From Rhizobium brockwellii (GTDB lineage: Bacteria; Pseudomonadota; Alphaproteobacteria; Rhizobiales; Rhizobiaceae), in contig NZ_CP053440.1 of the NCBI RefSeq assembly GCF_000769405.2, positions 682,001 to 746,000 on the forward strand: 64,000 nt of DNA, written 5' to 3'. The notes beneath the pieces were generated by a model that did no database searches, was not told where the DNA came from, and saw only the letters and a list, made by a program, of their open reading frames with translations. A program made the position numbers and the translations under genes. This document shows positions 17,298-26,241 of the stretch, in pieces; positions within the stretch are counted from its first letter, which is position 1; each line of letters begins with the position of its first letter.

Positions 17298-18807
17298 AGC
17301 AATGGCGCGTCGTTCACATTGAGGAGCCCGAGCTCGTCTTCGCACACGGCCAGACCGCTGCGCATCCGAAGGACGGTCTTTTCCTCTATGGGCCGCCATC
17401 GGTGAATCTTAATCCGAAGCGGATGGAAGTCGGCGTCATCGCGACCGAGGAAGGCCTTCGGCTCTATCAGTTTTGGGTCAAGAGCATCAATGGCACTATC
17501 GCCTCGCCTGATAAAGGCAAGGAGGCCAATAAATACATGTGGCCCGGCTTTGAGGCAGCCTTCAATGCTTCCTGGCCGGAGCAACCATATGGGTATTGCA
17601 GGGTCGATGCCGACGAGATCGCAACGGCGATCAGGACGGGCATGCCTCATGAGCGCATATTCAAGACTGTCGACATCTATGAGAAAGCACTGCGAAAGCA
17701 CCTTCGGGAAGAGGAGGCGTCGCCCAGGGTGTGGTTCGCCATCGTGCCAGAGGATGTCTACAAGTATGGCCGACCGCAATCGGTCGTGCCGAAGGATGAA
17801 CGGATTGTCTCGCCCATCGGCATTAAGAAGGCTGCTGCCCTGCGTCTCATTAAGCAGCCGACGATGTTCGAGGAGTTCAACGATGAGGCGAAGCCATTCG
17901 AATACGAAGCCAACTTCCACAACCAGCTCAAGGCCCGCCTCCTGGACACTAAGCAGGTCATTCAAGTGGTTCGGGAGACCACTCTGGAAATTTTGCGCGA
18001 TCCGGATGTCCGCCGACGCTCGCTGCAGGATCCTGCCTCGGTGGCCTGGAACCTCGGCTCGACCTCATTTTACAAGTCTAGTGGCACGCCATGGCGCTTG
18101 GCGAATGTGCGGGAAGGCGTCTGCTACGTCGGCCTGGTGTTCAAAAAGCTCGAGGCGAGCAGGGGCAAGGTAATGCCTGCTGCGGCGCTCAGATGTTCCT
18201 TAACACCGGTGAGGGGATAGTCTTCAAGGGCGCTGTCGGCCCCTGGTATTCCGAGAGCAACAAAAGTTTTAAACTAGACCGCGACCAGGCCGCCAACCTG
18301 ATGAGCATGATCGTCGAAGGCTACAAGGATATGCATGGTCGCTATCCCAAGGAACTCTTCATTCACGGTAAGATCGAATTTGGCGATGATGAATGGGAAG
18401 GCTTCACCAGCACGGTTCCGACTGAGACCAACTTGGTTGGTGTGCAGATAAAGCGCCAGCAGGAGATCAAGCTGTTTAGGTTCGGCCAGAATCCTGTTCT
18501 TCGGGGCACTGCGATCCTCGTCGACGACAACAGCGCCTACCTGTGGACCGCCGGCTACACGCCACGGCTTGAGACCTATCCTGGGCGTGAGGTGCCTAAT
18601 CCGTTGACGGTTAAGATCCGTCGCGGCAGTGCCAAAATAGAGATAGTGCTCGAGGACCTGATGGCCTTGACCAAACTCAACTACAACAGCGCCGGGTTCT
18701 CCGATGGGCTGCCGGTGACATTGCGGTTCGCGGACTTGGTGGGAGAAATCCTCACAGCAGGCCCCGACGGCGGACGTTCATGGTTGCCGTTCAGACATTA
18801 TATTTGA
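17294..18807 (+). pseudogene. Short prokaryotic Argonaute (MID-PIWI), split by a one-base frameshift
   Basis: The first frame (17294-18220) encodes the N-terminal and MID part, from MKQWRVVHIEEPELVF to CYVGLVFKK, then runs into a non-homologous tail and TAG. The next frame, readable from about 18149 to 18807, continues the PIWI part: NACCGAQMFLNTGEGIVFKG, GRYPKELFIHGK, VQIKRQQEIKLFRFGQNPV and the C-terminus PFRHYI. Together they make about 504 residues, a normal short pAgo length. The break lies between 18143 and 18175; an A5 run at 18143-18147 (CAAAAAG) is the obvious place for loss of one A or for -1 slippage. It follows TIR-APAZ with a 4-base overlap. Short pAgos lack a catalytic PIWI tetrad, consistent with a recognition role. 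It may be a true pseudogene, a sequencing error or a recoded gene. Confidence 0.8.
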
Positions 18808-18986
18808 GGTACATCGCTGCACGACAAGACCCCGCGCGCTCGAAGCCGTCGCATGTGTACAGAAGCGATGTCGACCAACGTGTGCTTGTTCCGCCCTGTA
18901 GCGGCAGTTGATGGGCAGTTAGGTGAATGGGCGGTTTTTGGGGTTGGAGACTAAAGCGGGCGAAAAGCAGCCTTATCCTTCGACAA

Positions 18987-19014
18987 CGAAAAAAGTTCGC
19001 TTCGCCGAAGCGGA
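18987..19014 (-). terminator. Intrinsic terminator for the adenylate cyclase gene
   Basis: On the minus strand CGCTTC-GGC-GAAGCG (19012-18998) is followed by AACTTTTTTC. It lies about 45 bases beyond the cyclase stop. It would also help insulate the SPARTA operon, which ends at 18807. Confidence 0.65.
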
Positions 19015-19054
19015 AACCGCTACAGTTGGCTCGACGCCGACGAGCAGACCAAGC

Positions 19055-20461
19055 TCACGACAGCGCAAAAATCCTTACCTCTCTCCCGATGCCCTGAAGC
19101 TCCGCCATTCGGGAGGCCGAGGTGATGCCGCTGTCGCGCAGGATCTCTGAAACCTGGGCATCGTCGACGATCGCCTCCGTCGTCATGATCACATTGGGAT
19201 CGGCAAGGCCCTGGACGCGGGAGGCGATATTGACGGTTTGGCCGAAGTAGTCCTGCCGGTCGTTCAGGTTGACGGCGAGGCATGGTCCCTCATGGATCCC
19301 GATCTTCAGGAGAAGGTCGTCGCTGCCGTGTTCGGCATTTAACCGAAGCATCGCCTCCCGCATCTTGAGTGCCGCCGCCACCGCGCGGTCCGGGCTCGGG
19401 AAGGTCGCCATCACCGCATCGCCGATGGTCTTGACGACTGCTCCGGCCTCTGTGGCGACGATCTCGTGAAGAACCCGGAAATGCGCGCGCACCAGATCGA
19501 AAGCGGCAAGATCTCCGACGCGCTCGTAAAGCGCGGTCGAGCCCCTCAAGTCGGTGAAGAGGAAAGTCAGGCTGGTGATCTTGAGGCGCTGGTCGACGTC
19601 GAGTGTGTCGGTCCGATAGATGTCCCGGAAACTCTGGTTCGTCAGCAGACGCTTGGCTGTCAGGAAAGGCCGCCTGCGGCCCAGCAAGTCGTGCAGCTCT
19701 TCTCCCGCGATGCAGACATTCGGCACCACTCTGCGATCTGTGTGGTTCTCAAGCGTCAGCCGCAGTGAGCCGGGGCGCAGGGTCAGCGTTTCGTTCAGCG
19801 CATGCGTCCGGCTGATGATCATCGAGAGGGTTTGACGTTCGTCGGTGGGCTCACCCTGCACGTCGATGAACTGCGCCGAGTGTGTCACCGGATCGAAGAT
19901 GATGACGAATTGCGCCGGCAGCTGCAGCGAGACGAAAGCCTTCTCGCCCGGAGCCAACTCGATCATCTCCAGCTGGATGCGCGAAAACCTCGCTTCGAGA
20001 TCGTCAGGCAGGTCGACGCCGGAGCTGAAGAAGATCTGGCGGTAGTACTCGAGCGGCGGCAACCGATCGGGATCGTGACCGGCAATCCTGCGCACGCGCG
20101 GGCTGACCGTAAACGTGACCTCGACCATCTCGTCGAGGGTCGGCTCGTATCCGGCCGCGCAGAGCGCGCAATGATACGTCTCGTGGACGACGGTTTTGAG
20201 GGTTGCGCCGCTGTCGAGGACGCCGCCGCATCCTGGGCAAAGGACATTCCAGGTCATCTCGAATGCGCCTATGCGGGCTGCGTGCAGAAACGCGGCGATG
20301 GTTTTCTCTTGGTCGAGATCATGCTTATCGGCGAAAGCGAGTGCATTGATGCGATTGAGCTCACGATCCGAGCCATGCGTGACGACGTTTTCGATGCACT
20401 CAACCGTCTGCGCGTCAGCCGCCTGTCGCAGGGAGGCAAAAAGGACGTCCACTTCGCTCAT
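19055..20461 (-). CDS. Class III adenylate cyclase with N-terminal zinc-ribbon region (DUF5939-like)
   Basis: A 468-residue soluble protein. The N-terminal half contains CPGCGG and CALC pairs (about residues 75-101) typical of the DUF5939 region that precedes some rhizobial cyclases. The C-terminal catalytic domain (about 295-460) has LFTDLRGST with the first metal Asp, VVKTIGDAVMATF with the adenine-specifying Lys and second metal Asp, and GQTVNIASRVQ with the transition-state Asn and Arg. All residues needed for cAMP synthesis therefore appear present. It is monocistronic and unrelated to its neighbours. Rhizobia carry many such cyclases; the input signal is unknown. Confidence 0.88.
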   Translation of the reverse strand: MSEVDVLFASLRQAADAQTVECIENVVTHGSDRELNRINALAFADKHDLDQEKTIAAFLHAARIGAFEMTWNVLCPGCGGVLDSGATLKTVVHETYHCALCAAGYEPTLDEMVEVTFTVSPRVRRIAGHDPDRLPPLEYYRQIFFSSGVDLPDDLEARFSRIQLEMIELAPGEKAFVSLQLPAQFVIIFDPVTHSAQFIDVQGEPTDERQTLSMIISRTHALNETLTLRPGSLRLTLENHTDRRVVPNVCIAGEELHDLLGRRRPFLTAKRLLTNQSFRDIYRTDTLDVDQRLKITSLTFLFTDLRGSTALYERVGDLAAFDLVRAHFRVLHEIVATEAGAVVKTIGDAVMATFPSPDRAVAAALKMREAMLRLNAEHGSDDLLLKIGIHEGPCLAVNLNDRQDYFGQTVNIASRVQGLADPNVIMTTEAIVDDAQVSEILRDSGITSASRMAELQGIGREVRIFALS

Positions 20462-20702
20462 CAGACAAGTCTCCGTGTGCAGAACCCACGGCGGACGACG
20501 CCAGGGCCGGGATCATAACACGGGAACGTCCCAATAGAAATCTATAGGCTTGGACGCTGCCTGCTGCCCAAGCGACTTGGACTGTTCATTTGTAGAGCGC
20601 CGCAGCCGACGATTCCTGACAGGCGTGCGTGCCGATTTTCCGGCTGGGTGACGGGGCTTCGTTGCTGGGCTGTATCCGTCAGAACCACTCGCCTTCGATG
20701 GT

Positions 20703-21395
20703 TCAAGCCCTCATCCGGGGCGTTTTGGCAAACACACTAAGACCGAGCCATTCCTGCATGTCGCGCGCGAGGACCCTGTCCCCTTCAAGTTTCAGCGTTT
20801 CTGCATCGGTTTCCTGACGTATGGTCGTGAGGCCCATCCAAATTGCGGTCATCGAACGGAGCGGCCCTTCAACGAGAAGGTCTACATCATAGCCCGGATC
20901 GAAGTTGCAGAGATCGACTTTTCCGTTTTCGACCACAAGCCACCAGCTCTTTTGCGCGGCCGAAAGTTCCGGGTACAGAAACTGTATCGTACAACGGCGG
21001 GTCGGAAGTCTTCTTGTATCGAGGCTCCGCCGCATGTCCCACATGAGCAGTGAAGGGTCGAGATTCTTCAAGGAAAGTCGCGATTCCATCCACCGTTGAG
21101 CCCAATTTCCGAGACCCATGATCAGAGGTCTCAATTCTTCGCCCGATGCCGTGAGTTGGTAATGGGTCGTGCCGTTCGCACTCCTTGTCACCGTGATGAC
21201 GCCCGTTTGTTCCAGTTCTTTCAGTCGTTTTGATAGGAGTGCCGGAGACATTTTTGGTAGACCGCGACGCAACTCATTAAAGTGCGTCGATCCGCAAAGG
21301 AGTTCGCGGACGACCAAGGTCGTCCACCGCGAGCAGAGGATTTCCGACGCCATTGATACGGGACAGAATTGCCCGTAGCCGTCACGCTCTCCCAT
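20703..21395 (-). CDS. HxlR-family regulator with C-terminal SCP2-like domain
   Basis: A 230-residue protein. The N-terminal about 100 residues are an HxlR winged helix (CPVSMASEILCSRWTTLVVR, FNELRRGLPKMSPALLSKRL, and the wing with THYQLTASGEEL). The remainder resembles the SCP2 sterol-carrier fold fused to HxlR in some regulators (segments WWLVVENGKVDLC and DVDLLVEGPLRSM), which may bind a lipophilic ligand. ATG 21395 is preceded by GGAGG. Cys near the N-terminus (GQFCP) is where HxlR proteins sense electrophiles. It is divergent from the acyl-CoA-dehydrogenase-like gene, its probable target. Confidence 0.8.
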   Translation of the reverse strand: MGERDGYGQFCPVSMASEILCSRWTTLVVRELLCGSTHFNELRRGLPKMSPALLSKRLKELEQTGVITVTRSANGTTHYQLTASGEELRPLIMGLGNWAQRWMESRLSLKNLDPSLLMWDMRRSLDTRRLPTRRCTIQFLYPELSAAQKSWWLVVENGKVDLCNFDPGYDVDLLVEGPLRSMTAIWMGLTTIRQETDAETLKLEGDRVLARDMQEWLGLSVFAKTPRMRA

Positions 21396-21485
21396 AGGGA
21401 CCTCCACCGGTCTGGATCAGGCACAATATTGCAAAACAACCGGTCCGCCAAACGCTCCTTGCCTGGCCATACGGCGGCGGCGTTC

Positions 21486-21502
21486 AGTACAGTTCGTGTA
21501 CT
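21486..21502. promoter_or_regulatory. Candidate HxlR operator
   Basis: AGTACA-GTTCG-TGTACT is a perfect inverted repeat in the 165-base region between the divergent HxlR-type and flavoprotein genes, 58 bases before the latter's ATG. HxlR/YodB proteins bind TACT/AGTA-type palindromes, so the match is suggestive only. Confidence 0.4.
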
Positions 21503-21560
21503 AGCCGCAATTGTGAAACGAGCGCAGAGTCTCAATCCTCACGAGATAGGAGGCATTGAT

Positions 21561-22718
21561 ATGCTCGGGCCTGCAGAACCAAAACAGAACCTTGCCGGCG
21601 GTCGGACCATTGTCGAACTAACCAATTCGGTCCTGCCCACCATCGCGCAACGCGCCGCATCGATCGACGAGAGCGACACCTTCGTCGCCGAGAATTACGC
21701 GCTTCTAAAGGAATCTGGACTCGTGCGGGCAGGCGTTCCAATCGAATTGGGCGGGATGGGCGCGGAAGTGCCCGAACTTTCTGAGATGCTCAAATCCATT
21801 GCTCGTGCATGTGGGTCCACTGCGCTTGCCTTTTCCATGCATACCCATCAAGTCGCCATCCCCGCCTGGCGCTGGCGGCATCAAAAGGTGGCCGCGGTGG
21901 AGCCGCTCCTGAGACGTGTTGCATCGGAGCAAATCATATTGCTCTCGAGCGGCGGATCGGACTGGATCGGCGGATCGGGCAAGGCCCTGAAAGTTGATGG
22001 CGGATACCGGATCACCGCGCGTAAACGCTTCACTTCCGGCGCGGCGGCGGGAAACATCCTGATGACCGGTGCTGTGTATGAAGAACCGGATGGCGCGCGC
22101 TCCGTCATCCATTTCGGCGTTCCGATGGCATCGCCAGAGGTATCAATTGAGGATACGTGGCGAACACTTGGAATGAGGGGAACCGGGTCAAACGATGTCA
22201 TCATCGAAAACCTCTTCGTGCCGGATGCCAGTGTCGCATTTTCCAGGAGCGCGGGGCAATGGCATCCGGTATTTCAAGTCATCGGCACGATCGCGTTTCC
22301 TCTGATCTACGCGGTCTATCTTGGCATCGCCGAGAGCGCCCGCGACATCGCAGTCAAGATGGTCCGTAGCAAGGCCAACAGCGACCATGTGATCGGGTTG
22401 GTCGGGCGCATGGAAACGTCTCTGAGGGCCGCACAGATCGCGCATCGCTGGATGTTAGAGGTCGTTGCTCGAAACGAACCGTCGGCGGAAACCGTCAACG
22501 AGGTTATGATCGGCCGTTCCTTGGTCGCACGGCACGCTATCGAGGTGACGGAGCTTGCAATGGAGGTCGCAGGCGGCGCGGCATTCTATCGAGAGAACGG
22601 GCTGGAGCGCTGCTTCCGTGACATACAGGGCGCTCGCTATCATCCGATGCAGCCCGGAGCCCAGGCGCAATACGCGGGTTCATTCGCGCTCGGACTTCCC
22701 ACCGAGAAGATTTTCTAG
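21561..22718 (+). CDS. Acyl-CoA dehydrogenase-family flavoprotein
   Basis: A 385-residue protein with the acyl-CoA dehydrogenase layout: an N-terminal helical domain (LLKESGLVRAGVPIELGGMG), a middle beta-barrel (DTWRTLGMRGTGSNDVIIEN) and a C-terminal helical domain ending in a FRDIQGARYHP segment. The start is ATG 21561 after AGGAGG. The catalytic Glu of true acyl-CoA dehydrogenases is not obvious, and the middle domain resembles the flavin monooxygenase branch (DszC, SfnB), so oxygenase activity on a small organic or sulfur compound is an alternative. It faces an HxlR regulator, and a sulfite-oxidase-type enzyme follows on the opposite strand, which hints at sulfur chemistry. Confidence 0.75.
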   Translation: MLGPAEPKQNLAGGRTIVELTNSVLPTIAQRAASIDESDTFVAENYALLKESGLVRAGVPIELGGMGAEVPELSEMLKSIARACGSTALAFSMHTHQVAIPAWRWRHQKVAAVEPLLRRVASEQIILLSSGGSDWIGGSGKALKVDGGYRITARKRFTSGAAAGNILMTGAVYEEPDGARSVIHFGVPMASPEVSIEDTWRTLGMRGTGSNDVIIENLFVPDASVAFSRSAGQWHPVFQVIGTIAFPLIYAVYLGIAESARDIAVKMVRSKANSDHVIGLVGRMETSLRAAQIAHRWMLEVVARNEPSAETVNEVMIGRSLVARHAIEVTELAMEVAGGAAFYRENGLERCFRDIQGARYHPMQPGAQAQYAGSFALGLPTEKIF

Positions 22719-22849
22719 CGCCGGGCATCTTTCCGCCAGGATCAAAGGCGATCGGCTCGGACGTACCTTGGGGTATGCCCATCGCCAATCACCTTTGCCC
22801 TGACGAAGACCTGCTCCGGCAGAATGCTTCAATCCAACCCGGAAAGGCT

Positions 22850-23959
22850 CTAGATCACGAATTCCTCCTCGTACGTCTGTGGCTCGGGAACGACCGTAAC
22901 CTCCACCGGAACGATCCAATTGGCCGCGTAGCTCTCGCAGTCGGAACGCTGGAGGTCGGGCTGCACGCATCCCGCCTTATCGATCGCGCGACATCGCAGT
23001 GTATATCGCCCCACTTCTTCAGGGGTCCACATGTACTCCCACAAGCGCCATGCAAAGGGATGTTCTGTTTCGAGGAGCCTTGCCTCGCGCCAGCCCCTGC
23101 CATCTCCAGTGCAGACCTGCACCTGCCGGATACCAGCCTCTCCGCTCCAGGCGGCTCCGAAAATCCGGTACGGTTGGCCGGCGATGAGACGCGCCCCCTG
23201 TACGGGACGCGCGATCTGCGCTTTGACCTCCATCTCCGCAAGGGGGACCAGCCTGGGTTCCCCGAGGCTGCGCTCCCAACGGAAATAGTCGCGCGCCTGC
23301 CAGTAGCCAAGGAACGGTTGTTCCACAACCGTGATATCAGTGATCCACTTGACCCAAGCCATGCCGAACCAGCCACCCACGACCGCGCGTAGCGGGTAGC
23401 CGTGATCGCGCGTCAACGGCTCCTCGTTCATCGAATAGGCAAGGATCGTGCTGTCAGCGACGGCCTTCTCAAGCGGTAAACTGCGCGCAAAAGCGATGGG
23501 GCCGGGAGAAGCTGTTTTCTTGTTCGCGTCGACGACGCCGCTGTCGGCGCCTGCGAGCAGGACCTCACATGCGGTTCGCTTAACGCCCGCCATTTCCAAA
23601 ATCTCGCGCAGAAGAACACCTGTCCACGCGGCATTGCCGACGGCTCCGTTCTGCCACTGCAACCCCTCCTTCGGCGGCTCATAGTAGACGCGCCCGTTCC
23701 CTGCGCACTCGACGACGGCGGTGAAAGTCGTGCTCCGCATCGCCTTGATGCTGTCGAGGTCAAGTTCGATCGGCCGCTCTACGGCCCCGCCAACGCGCAA
23801 GCGCCAGTCTCGCGCATCGAGGTCCGGCGACGGGAAATGGTTTCGCACGAAGAACAGCTCGGTTGGGATCAGCCAATCGGAGAGCGACGAAAACGGAAAC
23901 TCGATATTCTGTGGGGATTTCTGTCGAACTATCAGGCTGGGTTGCTGTGGTGTCGGCAT
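22850..23959 (-). CDS. Sulfite oxidase-family molybdopterin enzyme
   Basis: A 369-residue cytoplasmic molybdoenzyme with the sulfite oxidase fold: the Mo-cofactor domain has NHFPSPDLD and VVECAGNGR (molybdenum-ligand Cys near residue 84), then LRAVVGGWFGMAWVKWI, and a C-terminal Ig-like dimerisation domain with WSGEAGIRQVQV. No signal peptide or heme domain is visible. ATG 23959 follows GGGGAGACGAGG and is preferred to a start 21 codons upstream. It would oxidise sulfite or a related oxyanion. It converges with the flavoprotein gene, and the pair could act on an organosulfur compound, but this is only positional inference. Confidence 0.83.
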   Translation of the reverse strand: MPTPQQPSLIVRQKSPQNIEFPFSSLSDWLIPTELFFVRNHFPSPDLDARDWRLRVGGAVERPIELDLDSIKAMRSTTFTAVVECAGNGRVYYEPPKEGLQWQNGAVGNAAWTGVLLREILEMAGVKRTACEVLLAGADSGVVDANKKTASPGPIAFARSLPLEKAVADSTILAYSMNEEPLTRDHGYPLRAVVGGWFGMAWVKWITDITVVEQPFLGYWQARDYFRWERSLGEPRLVPLAEMEVKAQIARPVQGARLIAGQPYRIFGAAWSGEAGIRQVQVCTGDGRGWREARLLETEHPFAWRLWEYMWTPEEVGRYTLRCRAIDKAGCVQPDLQRSDCESYAANWIVPVEVTVVPEPQTYEEEFVI

Positions 23960-24070
23960 CCTCGTCTCCCCTTTCAAGAGCACAACGTCGGCTCTCGGTT
24001 GCGCGAATTCCGGTGCGATCACACCGCCCCTCGCAGTGCGTCCGTCGCATTCCGCCTTCGGGCCGCATCC

Positions 24071-24174
24071 TAGAGCAATTCCAGGAAAAGTGCGAAGCGG
24101 TTTTCCGTCCGGAATTGCGTAAAAACAAAAGGATAGAGCGGTTCTGCGCTTCCGTTAAAAGCTGAACCGCTCTA
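24071..24174. repeat. Rhizobial two-palindrome intergenic element (variant 1)
   Basis: Two adjoining imperfect palindromes. The first runs from AGAGCAATTCC to GGAATTGCGT around AAAAGTGCGAAGCGGTTTT; the second pairs TAGAGCGGTTC with GAACCGCTCTA. This RIME-like architecture, with the AGCGGTTTT core, is scattered in intergenic DNA of Rhizobium. With the element at 24413 it fills most of the 0.7-kb gene-free interval. Confidence 0.7.
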
Positions 24175-24412
24175 ACACATACCGCACGTTCCTCGGATCG
24201 ACCTCGAACGGCAGCAAACGGGCCAACGGCGGTCTTGACCGCTTTGCGCCCCCTAGCAGTCATTCAGCAACGGGATTCTCGCGCTAATAGCGGACGGTGT
24301 CCAGCGTTCCGCTGCTCCTGGCTGGCAATTGATCCTGTTGGCCACGGCCGGACTGAAGGATCGCAGTTAATGGGCGAAGCGGGCTCCCACAGTGCGACCT
24401 ACGCGGATCACA

Positions 24413-24519
24413 CTAAAGCGCATCGCGATCTTTAAGATTCGCTCCTTGCGCTTCAGCTCTTTGTTTTACGCATGTCGTTGCCGCAAAACCGCTGCACACT
24501 TTTGCGCGACATGCTTTAG
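24413..24519. repeat. Rhizobial two-palindrome intergenic element (variant 2)
   Basis: The first palindrome pairs TAAAGCGC with GCGCTTCA; the second pairs GCATGTCG with CGACATGC around CGCAAAACCGCTGCACACTT. It has the same two-part layout as the element at 24071 but a different sequence family. Its ends, CTAAAG and CTTTAG, are complementary. Confidence 0.65.
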
Positions 24520-24707
24520 TCAAACCAACCAAGCGGCACCTCGGAGCCCCGAGGGGAAGGCCAGTGTGATTTCAGGGGCTGCCGCTGTGTCATATTTTCT
24601 TGAGAAGCGTTAAAAAGGTTTCGCTGGATTGCCCGGCGTGACGGCGATACGCGCGACCCGAATGGCCGTGTTACGGTCCATTCTTGATCGAGAGAGGATG
24701 GCAAGCC

Positions 24708-25514
24708 ATGGAAGCCGCAGAATTGCGATATAATTGGGCCGATCCCGACGTCTACGAGACATTCATAGGGCGCTGGAGCGAACATCTGGCGAGCCCATTT
24801 CTCACCCGTGCCAATATTGCTCCGGGCAGTCGCGTGCTCGATGTAGCATGTGGGACAGGTGTGTTGTCGAAAGCACTGGCCGAGGCGGGAGCGCATGTGA
24901 TCGGTGTTGACGCATCGGAGGGATACCTGGAAGGAGCCCGCCGTCGACGATCCCACCCCAATATCGCATATGAACACGGCGATGTCCGGCACATGCGGTT
25001 CGACACCAACTTTTTCGATGCGGCCGTTTCCACGCTGGCCCTGGACGTTATCCCGGAAATTGAACAGGTCGTTGCCGAGATGATGCGCGTCACCCGTCCA
25101 GGCGGCGTGGTCGCGTCCGCCGTTACTCAGTTCTTGGGCGGCATGCCCGCCTTCGATCTCGTCATTAACACCGGCGCCGTGCTTGAGGCCGACTTCGCCA
25201 GGCTGAGATCCATGCGGGCGGGGCGCCAGCTCTTCTGGCCTAATGGTCAGGCGACGTTGTGGCGGAAGATCGGCCTCGTCGACGTGACGGAGGTTCCCGT
25301 TGTCGTGGATTGCGAGTATGCGTCCTTCGCGGATTATTGGGCTACGTTCACCGACGGCCCAGGCAGCATCACAAGCATATTGATGGCACTTTCGGACGAC
25401 GCCCGCGGTTCGATCGAACAGCATGTTCGTGCCGGGTATCTGGTTGGCTTGCCCGATGGACCCCGGTCATTTCCCATGATGTTCCGTGTGGTGCGTGGCT
25501 TGGTCCCGGCCTGA
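24708..25514 (+). CDS. Class I SAM-dependent methyltransferase
   Basis: A 268-residue protein with the class I methyltransferase core: motif I VLDVACGTGVLSKALAEAG (about residues 44-62), the acidic loop VIGVDASEGYLEGARRR, motif II-like HGDVRHMRFDTNFFDAAVS, and motif III RPGGVVASAV. ATG 24708 has GAGAGGA upstream; the frame also opens at TTG 24684. It resembles the UbiE/Methyltransf_11 type acting on small molecules. It is monocistronic, 100 bases from the MarR gene, which converges with it. The substrate is unknown. Confidence 0.82.
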   Translation: MEAAELRYNWADPDVYETFIGRWSEHLASPFLTRANIAPGSRVLDVACGTGVLSKALAEAGAHVIGVDASEGYLEGARRRRSHPNIAYEHGDVRHMRFDTNFFDAAVSTLALDVIPEIEQVVAEMMRVTRPGGVVASAVTQFLGGMPAFDLVINTGAVLEADFARLRSMRAGRQLFWPNGQATLWRKIGLVDVTEVPVVVDCEYASFADYWATFTDGPGSITSILMALSDDARGSIEQHVRAGYLVGLPDGPRSFPMMFRVVRGLVPA

Positions 25515-25615
25515 TTCTGGAGAGCATGCAATGGGCCCGCGAGGGCCCGGTGTGGGGCCATCCCCAGACCTTAACCCCGCAGGTCGATCATCAGCTGTCG
25601 TTCCTAGGCAGCGTT

Positions 25616-26101
25616 TCAGTTTCTCTTGTATATCCGCTTCAGCGCAGCTAGCAGCGCATCCAGTTCGTCGCGCGAAAACAGCTCGATGAAACGCTGCTCG
25701 TGCCTATCGATTAGCGCACGCGCCCGGGCGAGCATTGCGTGTCCCGCCTTCGTCAGATGAAGTTCCTGGCGACGGCGGTCGGCCGCGGAGGGGCGGCGCT
25801 CGATCAGGTCGCGGGCTGCCAGCCGGTTGACGAGGGCCATCATCGTCGCCCGGTCGGTGCCGAGCGTATTGGCAAGGTCGATCTGCGATGCGCCCGGATT
25901 GCCGGCGACAAGTTCCATCACCGCCAGTTGCTTCTGCGTCAGCGCCAGTTCCTCCATGGTTTCGGCGAAGTCGCGATAGATCGCGACATGCGCCATGCGC
26001 AGATGAAATCCCAGCAGGTCGCCAAGCCGGCCGACGTCGAGGCCCGGCGTCGCGGGCGCATCTTCGCCCTCGAAATCGTCCTGCGGTGATTTTGTCGCCA
26101 T
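25616..26101 (-). CDS. MarR-family repressor of the ferulate genes
   Basis: A 161-residue MarR protein: a dimerisation helix region, winged helix with LTQKQLAVMELVAGNPGASQ and LANTLGTDRATMMALVNRLA, and the wing DRRRQELHLTKAGH. It is divergent from the feruloyl-CoA synthetase gene with a 200-base intergenic region. In Sphingobium and Pseudomonas the ferulate genes are controlled by MarR proteins (FerR/FerC type) that respond to a hydroxycinnamoyl-CoA, and the same logic is likely here. That role is inferred from position. Confidence 0.83.
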   Translation of the reverse strand: MATKSPQDDFEGEDAPATPGLDVGRLGDLLGFHLRMAHVAIYRDFAETMEELALTQKQLAVMELVAGNPGASQIDLANTLGTDRATMMALVNRLAARDLIERRPSAADRRRQELHLTKAGHAMLARARALIDRHEQRFIELFSRDELDALLAALKRIYKRN

Positions 26102-26241
26102 CGTTCGTTCTCGCCTCGTCCAGGCGCCATAACCATCAAAATCAGCAGGTTAGTCAATATCCGTAGGGCGGATTTCCCCGCGCCATTCGATCGATCGGAT
26201 TTGCCTCAAACAGCCTCTTGCATCGCGGGAAAAAGATATTA

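Noticed and set aside
12264..18807. CRISPR array or retron within the defence-like island.
   Set aside because: No regularly spaced direct repeats and no reverse transcriptase are present.
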